From Ignatzschineria sp. (lineage in GTDB: Bacteria > Pseudomonadota > Gammaproteobacteria > Cardiobacteriales > Wohlfahrtiimonadaceae), in contig JASLFU010000027.1 in assembly GCA_030150405.1 (NCBI GenBank), positions 1-40,256 on the forward strand: 40,256 nt of DNA, written 5' to 3'. The position numbers and the translations under genes were made by a program. The notes below the pieces were generated by a model, which was given only the letters and a program-made list of their open reading frames with translations, did no database searches and was not told where the DNA came from. This document shows, piece by piece, positions 34,519 through 40,256 of the stretch. Each line of letters starts with the position of its first letter. The stretch's first letter is position 1.

Positions 34519-35979
34519 ATGATTAAACCAATTTTTATTGCCGGCGAGTGGAAGCAGGGGGGCGGGGAGATTACACCCACCTATTTTCCAGGGGATGGCT
34601 CAGAGATTGCGAAGGTGAGCACGGCAAGTTTAGAGGATCTTAATGCTGCTGTTGAGGGAGCGGAAAAAGCGTGGCGAAAATGGCGACATCGCCTCCCTAG
34701 TGAGCGAGCAGCGGTGCTCTTTAAAGCGGCAGATATTATAGAGTCTCGTATCGATGAGCTTGCTCAGCTACAGACGAAAGATAACGGCAAAACAGTGAGT
34801 GAAACTCGTGCTTTAGTGATGAGCGCCATCAATACCGCTCGTTATTTTGCCTCTAGCTGTAATACCCTTGATGATGCTTTAACGAATCAGCGAGCCCATG
34901 ATTTTTTAACCATGAGCCGTCATGAACCCCTGGGCGTGATTGCTGCAATCACGCCTTGGAATTCCCCCATTGCCAGTGAGATGCAGAAACTTGCACCGGC
35001 TTTAGCTGCGGGTAATGCTGTTATCTTAAAGCCTGCAGAAGCAACTCCCTTAATGGCTCTTGAGTTGGCTAAAATTTTTGAAGAAGCGGGGCTTCCCAAA
35101 GGGCTTTTAAGCGTACTTCCCGGGAGGGGGTCTGTAATTGGTGAGGCTTTGGCGAAGCATCCTCTCGTGCGGAAGATCTCATTTACAGGGGGGACATCCA
35201 CAGGACGCCGTTTAGCCCATGTGGCGGCGGAAAAACTTATCACCACTTCATTAGAACTTGGGGGGAAATCCCCTGTAGTTGTGCTTCCCGATGCGGATTT
35301 GGAGGCTGCGGCAAAAGGGATTGTGTATGGCATTTTTAGCTCCACCGGGCAGGCCTGTATTGCAGGCTCTCGACTCTTTATTCACGATTCGATCTACGAT
35401 GCATTGTTAGAAAAAATTTTGGAATATACGCGTAATCTCCGTGTGGGACACCCAGAAAAGGCGGGCGTGCATATTGGCCCTTTAATTTCTGAGCAGCACT
35501 TAAAAGTGGTGGATGATTATGTGCGTTTAGCCGAAAAAGAGGGCGGAGAGGTGATTCTTGGTGGGCAGCGCTTAACAGGAGGAGAGTATGATAAAGGGGC
35601 TTACTATCCCCCAACAATTATCACAGGGCTTCAAAATCGCGCGCAAGCTTGTCAAGAAGAGATCTTTGGGCCTGTTTTAATTGTGCTCCCTTATCGGGAT
35701 GAAGCGGAGCTCATTAAAGCTGCCAACGATAATGAATATGGTTTAGCAGCAGGGATCTGGACGAGGGATTATAAAAGAGCGTTTAAATTGGCGGATCTTT
35801 TAGAGGCGGGAACGATCTGGATTAACACCTATAAAAAGTTCTCTATCTCTGCCCCGTTTGGCGGTTTTAAAAATAGTGGTATCGGTCGGGAGAAGGGAAG
35901 AGAGGGGATTTTAGCCTATATGCAGCAAAAATCGATCTACCTTGATCTTGCGCAAGAGCCTAATAACTGGTGCCAATAG
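34519..35979 (+). CDS. NAD(P)-dependent aldehyde dehydrogenase
   Basis: This 486-residue enzyme is a standard ALDH-superfamily protein that oxidises an aldehyde to the acid. The catalytic cysteine is C280 in SSTGQACIAGSRLF and the general base E246 in TTSLELGGKSPVVVL. N148 in ITPWNSPIA forms the oxyanion hole. The Rossmann glycines are in SFTGGTSTGRRL. The C-terminal PFGGFKNSGIGREKG is typical of the betaine-aldehyde/2-hydroxymuconic-semialdehyde group. I chose the ATG at 34519 because GGAGG lies five bases upstream. The ATG at 34507 overlaps that ribosome binding site and would add four residues. Its neighbours, an amino acid dehydrogenase and a ThDP-dependent decarboxylase-like enzyme, suggest that it oxidises the aldehyde produced by 2-oxo-acid decarboxylation. 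No substrate is assigned. Confidence 0.9.
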   Translation: MIKPIFIAGEWKQGGGEITPTYFPGDGSEIAKVSTASLEDLNAAVEGAEKAWRKWRHRLPSERAAVLFKAADIIESRIDELAQLQTKDNGKTVSETRALVMSAINTARYFASSCNTLDDALTNQRAHDFLTMSRHEPLGVIAAITPWNSPIASEMQKLAPALAAGNAVILKPAEATPLMALELAKIFEEAGLPKGLLSVLPGRGSVIGEALAKHPLVRKISFTGGTSTGRRLAHVAAEKLITTSLELGGKSPVVVLPDADLEAAAKGIVYGIFSSTGQACIAGSRLFIHDSIYDALLEKILEYTRNLRVGHPEKAGVHIGPLISEQHLKVVDDYVRLAEKEGGEVILGGQRLTGGEYDKGAYYPPTIITGLQNRAQACQEEIFGPVLIVLPYRDEAELIKAANDNEYGLAAGIWTRDYKRAFKLADLLEAGTIWINTYKKFSISAPFGGFKNSGIGREKGREGILAYMQQKSIYLDLAQEPNNWCQ

Positions 35980-36079
35980 TACCGTATAACAAGAAAAACT
36001 AACCGATATTATCGGCCATCGGCAATGACAAAAAGAAGCGATAAAAGGGCCGAAAATAATAGATTGGAAGGATTTGGAG

Positions 36080-37717
36080 ATGACAAAAGTAACTGTAGGG
36101 GAAGCGATTGTTCGCGTATTAGAGGCGCATAATGTAGAGGCGATGTATGGCGTTATTTCGATCCATAATCTCCCGATTGCAGATGCCGTAGGCCGCCGTA
36201 ATAAGATGCGATTTGTCTGTGCTCGGGGAGAGGCAGGTGCGGTCACCATGTCTGATGCACATGCACGGTTTAAGGGGCTTGGCGTCTCTTTAACGAGCAC
36301 AGGAGCCGGAGCGGGAAATGGTATAGGCTCTCTGATTGAGGCGTATCAAGCTTCAAGTCCGATAATTCATATTACAGGGCAAGTTGAGCGGGAGTATCTC
36401 GATCGGGATGCCAGTTTTATCCACGAAGCGAAAGATCAGCTCACTTTTTTGCGTGCATCGAGTAAAGCGGCATACCGTATTATGGACCCGGATCACGCCG
36501 TGGGTATGTTGCGAGAGGCGATTCGAGTGGCGCAAACAATTCCGATGGGCCCCGTCTCTATTGAAATTCCTATTGATGTTCAAGCGGCTAAGATCGAGCT
36601 TCCAGAAGATTTAGGGCCTGTAGCCCCCTTGGAAATTCCAAAAGTAGGTGATGGCGCATTTACTGAGTTAGTGGAAGAGCTTAAAAAAGCTCAGCGCCCT
36701 CTTTTGTGGATTGGCGGCGGCACAATGGGTTGTGAGGAAGAGGTGAAAGCATTGGCGGATTTAGGAATCCCTGTGGTTTCAAGTACCCATGCTCGGGGAG
36801 TTTTGTCAGATCGTCATCCGCGCTCTTTAGGCGCTTTCCATAACTCTAAAGATGTAGAGACGCTCATGGCAGAGAGCGATCTGATGGTGGTGATTGGGTC
36901 TCGTCTTCGGAGTAATGAGACAAAAACTTACAGCATTAAGTTGAGCGATAATCTCTACCAGATCGACGCCTTTGCTGGCGCTCAGCAGCGCAACTATAAA
37001 GTAAAACGTTTTATTTGCGCTACAGCAAAAGAGGCGCTTTCCGCTATGATTCAGGGCTTAGATGGCGTGAGTAAAGTGGATAGTGCTTACGATGCGGCCA
37101 TTCAAGCGGCGAAAGCCTCGGCTATTAAGGCGCTTAGAGATCAATTAAAGGAGTATGCGCTTATTTGTGATGCCGTTCGGGAAGCACTGCCTGAAGATGG
37201 CATCTTTGTGCGGGATATTACAATGTCTGGCAGTACGTGGGGCAGTAGGCTTCTTCCGATCTATGCGCCTAATCGCAACATTCACTCCCTTGCCGGGGCG
37301 ATTGGCTTAGGGCTTGCCCATGGTATTGGTGCAGCAATTGCCAATCCTGATAAAAAGGTAATTTCACTTGTTGGCGATGGGGGTTTAATGCTTGGCATCG
37401 GAGAGATTGCGACGATGTTCCAAGAGCAGACCAACATGGTTCTTTTAGTGATGAATGATGGCGGATATGGCGTTATGCGGGGAATTCAGAATAACTATTT
37501 TGATGGGCGCCAATATTTTAATGAGCTGCATACCCCAAGTTACCGAGCTCTTGGGGAGTCTATGGGTGTTCCTAGTTTTGAGGCAGATTCGGTAGAAAGT
37601 TTTAGAGAAGCGATTGAAAAAGCTGTCAAGATCGAAGGCCCGGCACTTGTAGAAGTCTTAATGAATGAGATCGGCCCGTTAAACTTTGCAGGGCCTCCTC
37701 AGCGTAAACTCTACTAA
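36080..37717 (+). CDS. Thiamine-diphosphate-dependent enzyme (2-oxo-acid decarboxylase/acetolactate synthase-like)
   Basis: This 545-residue protein has the three-domain order of ThDP enzymes. The pyrimidine-binding domain covers about 1-165, with the catalytic glutamate in VCARGEAGAVTMSDAHAR. The central domain covers about 190-310 (PLLWIGGGTMGCEEEV). The pyrophosphate-binding domain covers about 350-520, with the metal/ThDP motif GDGGLMLGIGEI through NDGGYG. It resembles benzoylformate decarboxylase and the catalytic subunit of acetolactate synthase. No acetolactate regulatory subunit is nearby and it sits in a catabolic operon, so decarboxylation or carboligation of a pathway 2-oxo acid is more likely. 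I chose the ATG at 36080 because AAGGA lies seven bases upstream; the in-frame TTG at 36074 adds two residues. A terminator follows 40 bases after the stop, ending the operon. Confidence 0.88.
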   Translation: MTKVTVGEAIVRVLEAHNVEAMYGVISIHNLPIADAVGRRNKMRFVCARGEAGAVTMSDAHARFKGLGVSLTSTGAGAGNGIGSLIEAYQASSPIIHITGQVEREYLDRDASFIHEAKDQLTFLRASSKAAYRIMDPDHAVGMLREAIRVAQTIPMGPVSIEIPIDVQAAKIELPEDLGPVAPLEIPKVGDGAFTELVEELKKAQRPLLWIGGGTMGCEEEVKALADLGIPVVSSTHARGVLSDRHPRSLGAFHNSKDVETLMAESDLMVVIGSRLRSNETKTYSIKLSDNLYQIDAFAGAQQRNYKVKRFICATAKEALSAMIQGLDGVSKVDSAYDAAIQAAKASAIKALRDQLKEYALICDAVREALPEDGIFVRDITMSGSTWGSRLLPIYAPNRNIHSLAGAIGLGLAHGIGAAIANPDKKVISLVGDGGLMLGIGEIATMFQEQTNMVLLVMNDGGYGVMRGIQNNYFDGRQYFNELHTPSYRALGESMGVPSFEADSVESFREAIEKAVKIEGPALVEVLMNEIGPLNFAGPPQRKLY

Positions 37718-37756
37718 TTTAACTACTTTATTAAGGTATGTCCTTTAATAAGATCC

Positions 37757-37788
37757 ACAAAGCCCACTATTTGGTGGGCTTTTGTTTT
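37757..37788 (+). terminator. Intrinsic terminator of the catabolic operon
   Basis: Perfect 9-bp arms AAAGCCCAC (37759-37767) and GTGGGCTTT (37774-37782) enclose a TATTTG loop and are followed by TGTTTT. Confidence 0.85.
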
Positions 37789-37983
37789 AAGAGGAGCACA
37801 AAAAGTGGAGGGCAAACGTTAGGGAACTTTTTAAATAAGTGTTATAACAGCAGTTATGAACGCCTTATAAGTTTTGGCCTTAAGTCTCTTAAAAGGTGGT
37901 AGGTTAGAGAGAACTTTTTAAGGATTTAATGGAGGAGTAAGCCCACAAAATAGCATTAATAGAGGGGCTTAAAAGGAGGAGGG

Positions 37984-38967
37984 ATGCTCTATACAATTAT
38001 TTTAGAGGTGATTGTACCCATATTTCTATTGGTGGGCTTAGGCGCTGGATTGCAGCGAAAATTTGGGTTTCATCTTCGTTCTATGTCCCATCTTTTAACT
38101 TATGTTTTACTGCCTGCCGCTGTCTTTAAAAGTATCTATCTCTCTAAAATTGAAGTTTCTCTACTCACGGCGATTATCTTCTATCTGCTCACCTTTTCCG
38201 GGGTGATGATGCTTATCGGAAATATGGCGGTGCGCCTTTTAAAGCTTAATCGGGAAGAGGGGGCGATCTTTAAAAATAGTGTGGCGCTGATTAACTCTGG
38301 AAATTACGGCTTTCCTGTGAGTCAGTTAATTTTTACAAGCCATCCTATTGGGGTATCGATTCAGATTTTAGTGCTGCTTTTTCAAAATGTGCTCACCTTC
38401 AGTTATGGGCTTTATAACTTGATGATGGCTAAGGTTACAAAGCAGGAGAAAGCAGAAGGGGGAAGAGATGCGGTTTTGAAGATGGGGCAGGATCGTCAGG
38501 AGATTGTACGCCAGTTTTTAACGATGCCGATTATTTACGCTATTTTAGCGGGGTTTTTGTTTAATATTTTTGATTGGTCGATTCCTCGGCCGCTCTTTGC
38601 ACCGCTGGAATCGTTAGCCAATGCTTTTATGGCGATCGCACTGATTATGCTGGGTGCGCAGCTATCGCAGATTCGTTTAACCTCGATGTTTAATGGTAAG
38701 GTTTATCTAAGCTCGGCGCTTCGTCTATTGGCAGGGCCTTTTGTTTCCTTTCTTTTAATACTGCTCTTTAAGCTCGATGGCATTATTGCTCAATCTCTTC
38801 TTATTGCTAGCTGTTTTCCCACTTCTCGTAACAGCGCCTCCCTTGCGCTCGAATATGATGTCGCGCCAGATTTCGCCACGCAAGTGGTCTTTTTTTCAAC
38901 TCTAATTAGTCCTATTACAGTAGGTATTGTGATCTGGGTGGCTCAAAATTATTGGCCTATAATTTAA
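37984..38967 (+). CDS. AEC-family (auxin efflux carrier) transporter, second copy in window
   Basis: This 327-residue membrane protein has about ten helices in two halves. The conserved half-helix region is FKNSVALINSGNYGFPVSQLIFTSHP (about 98-123) and the second-half counterpart is IASCFPTSRNSASLALEYD. It has a polar cytoplasmic loop (KVTKQEKAEGGRDAVLKMGQDRQEI) in the middle. It differs strongly from the AEC protein at 22073, so it is not a recent duplicate. It lies after the operon terminator with its own strong ribosome binding site (AAAAGGAGGAGGG). It may have its own promoter in the 266-base gap, or be partly read through. An organic acid produced or used by the catabolic pathway is a reasonable substrate guess, by position only. 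Confidence 0.85.
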   Translation: MLYTIILEVIVPIFLLVGLGAGLQRKFGFHLRSMSHLLTYVLLPAAVFKSIYLSKIEVSLLTAIIFYLLTFSGVMMLIGNMAVRLLKLNREEGAIFKNSVALINSGNYGFPVSQLIFTSHPIGVSIQILVLLFQNVLTFSYGLYNLMMAKVTKQEKAEGGRDAVLKMGQDRQEIVRQFLTMPIIYAILAGFLFNIFDWSIPRPLFAPLESLANAFMAIALIMLGAQLSQIRLTSMFNGKVYLSSALRLLAGPFVSFLLILLFKLDGIIAQSLLIASCFPTSRNSASLALEYDVAPDFATQVVFFSTLISPITVGIVIWVAQNYWPII

Positions 38968-39055
38968 GGGGTTGAAAGTTAGGCTGAGGAATTAACGGTT
39001 TCTCTTACATTTAAGAGCTTACAGCGCGAATTTTATGAATATCGAATAGAGGTTA

Positions 39056-39093
39056 AATAAAAACTCACTCTCCTTGGGAGGAAGAGTGAGTTT
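39056..39093 (-). terminator. Intrinsic terminator after the acetoin reductase gene
   Basis: Perfect 11-bp arms AAACTCACTCT (39061-39071) and AGAGTGAGTTT (39083-39093) enclose a loop with an inner CCT/AGG pair. On the minus strand the stem runs into TTTTTATTTA. It lies between convergent genes and may also stop the AEC transcript weakly. Confidence 0.85.
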
Positions 39094-39128
39094 AAGGGAT
39101 GATTTAAAATATTAGAGATTATAGAGAT

Positions 39129-39902
39129 TTAGGGAAATTGCATTCCGCCATCGATCATCACGCATTGGCCCGTCATATAATCAGAATCGCTCGAGGCTAG
39201 ATAAGAGACAAAGTTTGCCACATCTTCAGGCTCTGAAGGTCGGCCAAGGGTGATGCCACCTACATACTCTTTAAAGGCAGAGCCCGGCTCTGTCCCCATA
39301 ATTTTGGTCATCTCGTTATCGATCTTTTTCCACATCGATGTTCCCACTATCCCTGGGCAATAGGCATTGACGGTAATACCATCTTTGGCCCATTCTCTTG
39401 CGGCAGATTGGGTAAGAGAGCGCACCGCATATTTAGTGGAGCTGTAGATTCCCAATAACGCAGGAGCGGTATAGCCCGCAATACTGCAAGCATTAATGAT
39501 CTTACCCCCTTGCTGTTTGCGCATGACTTCCGCTGCAGCTTGCATTCCGTAGAGGGTGCCAAAGAGGTTAATGCCATAAATTTGCTGAAGATCTTCAGGA
39601 GTTACATCGGTAAGAGGTTTAATCTGAACAATCCCCGCATTATTTACAAAAACATCGAGCCGGCCAAATTCATCGAGAGTTCGCTCAATTAACGCTGCAT
39701 GCTCCTCTTTTTTGGAGACATCTGTCTTAACGGCGTAGGCTGTAATGCCTTCGGCAGTAAATTCTTTAACTGTTTTGTCAGCAGCTTCTAAATCAATATC
39801 GCTTACAACAATATCAAAACCATCTCGGCCTAAGCGGGCAGCAATTGCTCGCCCTATACCGTTTGCTCCACCGGTGACAACAGCCACTTTTTTCGCACTC
39901 AT
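39129..39902 (-). CDS. budC: Acetoin/diacetyl reductase (meso-2,3-butanediol dehydrogenase)
   Basis: This 257-residue classical SDR closely resembles the BudC enzymes of Klebsiella and relatives, which reduce diacetyl to acetoin and acetoin to 2,3-butanediol with NADH. The cofactor motif is TGGANGIG (10-17), D35 favours NAD, and the active site is N112, S140, Y153 and K157. The BudC-type blocks KIINACSIAGY, VNAYCPGIVGTSMWKKID and TLGRPSEPEDVANFVSYLAS are all present. The ATG at 39902 has AAGGAG upstream and aligns with BudC. An upstream in-frame start would add 38 residues with no family support. It is a single-gene unit. No budA or budB is visible, although the ThDP enzyme at 36080 has a distant resemblance to acetolactate synthases. 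Confidence 0.88.
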   Translation of the reverse strand: MSAKKVAVVTGGANGIGRAIAARLGRDGFDIVVSDIDLEAADKTVKEFTAEGITAYAVKTDVSKKEEHAALIERTLDEFGRLDVFVNNAGIVQIKPLTDVTPEDLQQIYGINLFGTLYGMQAAAEVMRKQQGGKIINACSIAGYTAPALLGIYSSTKYAVRSLTQSAAREWAKDGITVNAYCPGIVGTSMWKKIDNEMTKIMGTEPGSAFKEYVGGITLGRPSEPEDVANFVSYLASSDSDYMTGQCVMIDGGMQFP

Positions 39903-40103
39903 TCTCTGCTCCTTATCAGCATTTATAGATAGGGTAAGTGTAGTCCTAAAAGAGAAAATTGAGAGAAAGGGGTAAAGAAATTGGCCTTTTAAGCTCATAA
40001 AAAGGATGCAGATCAAAAAATGGGATGAAGGTAAGCGGAATTAAGAGAAAGATGAGGTTGAAAAGGATGGAAAAGAGGTAGGGGAGATTAGGCGATAGGG
40101 CAA

Positions 40104-40135
40104 TAAAAAAAGCCAACCCGATTTTGGGTAGGCTT
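40104..40135 (-). terminator. Intrinsic terminator after gap
   Basis: Read on the minus strand, AGCCTACCC pairs with GGGTTGGCT (one T-T mismatch) around an AAAATC loop and is followed by TTTTTTTATTG. Confidence 0.85.
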
Positions 40136-40173
40136 CTTACTTATCTCAAAAAGGCTTTAAACGCCCTTTATAC

Positions 40174-40256
40174 TTATTTAGAGATATGTGCCACTAAGTC
40201 GAGGACTTTGTTTGAGTAGCCGATCTCGTTGTCGTACCACGATACAACTTTTACGA
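40174..40256 (-). CDS. gap: Glyceraldehyde-3-phosphate dehydrogenase, C-terminal fragment (5' part outside window)
   Basis: The last 26 complete codons of a GAPDH gene run off the right edge on the minus strand. The peptide VKVVSWYDNEIGYSNKVLDL, followed by VAHISK and a TAA stop, contains the WYDNE(I/W/F)GYS block that is nearly invariant at the end of phosphorylating GAPDH. This glycolytic enzyme oxidises glyceraldehyde 3-phosphate with NAD and phosphate in the cytoplasm. A terminator lies about 40 bases past the stop codon. Erythrose-4-phosphate dehydrogenase (Epd) shares part of this motif, so the gene could be that paralogue; the short fragment does not decide fully. Confidence 0.88.
   Translation of the reverse strand, partial: VKVVSWYDNEIGYSNKVLDLVAHISK

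Noticed and set aside
34920..35345. 141-codon open frame on the minus strand
   Set aside because: It lies opposite the intact aldehyde dehydrogenase gene, has a low-complexity Ser/Pro/Ala-rich translation and no ribosome binding site. It is a shadow of that gene's codon usage.
35911..36300. 129-codon open frame on the minus strand across the ALDH/ThDP gene junction
   Set aside because: It overlaps the end of one conserved gene and the start of the next, has no recognisable motif and would cut across an operon in the opposite direction.
36080..37717. ThDP enzyme as acetolactate synthase (ilvB/budB) paired with the nearby budC
   Set aside because: The genes are on opposite strands and separated by a terminator and an AEC gene. 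There is no budA or ilvN, and the ThDP gene is tightly placed in the catabolic operon.
22073..38967. The two AEC permeases as a duplication flanking an inserted island
   Set aside because: The two proteins differ greatly in sequence and loops, and I see no direct repeats, tRNA gene or integrase at the edges. Base composition does not visibly change.

Overview
The window is gene-dense chromosomal DNA of moderate-to-low GC from a gammaproteobacterium. Several genes closely resemble their E. coli counterparts (Asd, EpmA, UvrD, AcuI/YhdH, YafD, RbbA/YhhJ/YhiI, HpaC, BudC). A single-chain pyruvate carboxylase and a type II sulfide:quinone oxidoreductase argue against an enteric. A host in the Ignatzschineria/Wohlfahrtiimonas area would fit, but this is a guess from gene content. 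There is no rRNA, tRNA, CRISPR array, insertion sequence or phage gene that I can recognise.

Layout. Positions 1-7000 hold housekeeping genes: the 3' end of leuB, asd, epmA, a hotdog acyl-CoA thioesterase (minus strand), uvrD and an AcuI-type reductase. Positions 7048-13668 are all minus strand: an HpaC-like flavin reductase, a three-gene ABC export operon (HlyD-type adaptor, double-ATPase RbbA-type protein, YhhJ-type permease) and a YafD-type EEP-fold hydrolase. Pyruvate carboxylase follows at 14078-17548. Next are an unrecognised exported protein, an unrecognised anchored protein, a FUSC-type membrane protein and an NlpE-type lipoprotein. Positions 22073-24925 hold an AEC permease, a Tat-targeted type II sulfide:quinone oxidoreductase and a small membrane protein that probably works with it.

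The most interesting part is 25149-38967. An IclR-family regulator is followed, after its own terminator, by about twelve co-directional genes: Rieske ferredoxin, a small recombinase-like helix-turn-helix protein, a Rieske oxygenase alpha subunit, an SDR dehydrogenase, a two-domain extradiol-type VOC dioxygenase, an MFS transporter, an alpha/beta hydrolase, a cupin, a second SDR that lacks the catalytic Tyr and Lys, an aspartate-dehydrogenase-like enzyme, an aldehyde dehydrogenase and a ThDP-dependent decarboxylase/synthase. A terminator follows, then an AEC permease. Together these look like an inducible catabolic operon for an aromatic or heteroaromatic compound: import, Rieske oxygenation, dehydrogenation, ring cleavage, hydrolysis, then an amino acid/2-oxo acid/aldehyde/acid tail. 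I cannot name the substrate, and no ferredoxin reductase is present in the window. A perfect 16-bp palindrome (GTTTTACATGTAAAAC) before the operon, with a 13/16 match before the regulator gene, is a candidate IclR operator.

The window ends with a BudC-type acetoin/diacetyl reductase (minus) and the 3' end of a glyceraldehyde-3-phosphate dehydrogenase gene (minus). Identifications rest on recognition of motifs and remembered family sequences; no database search was run.
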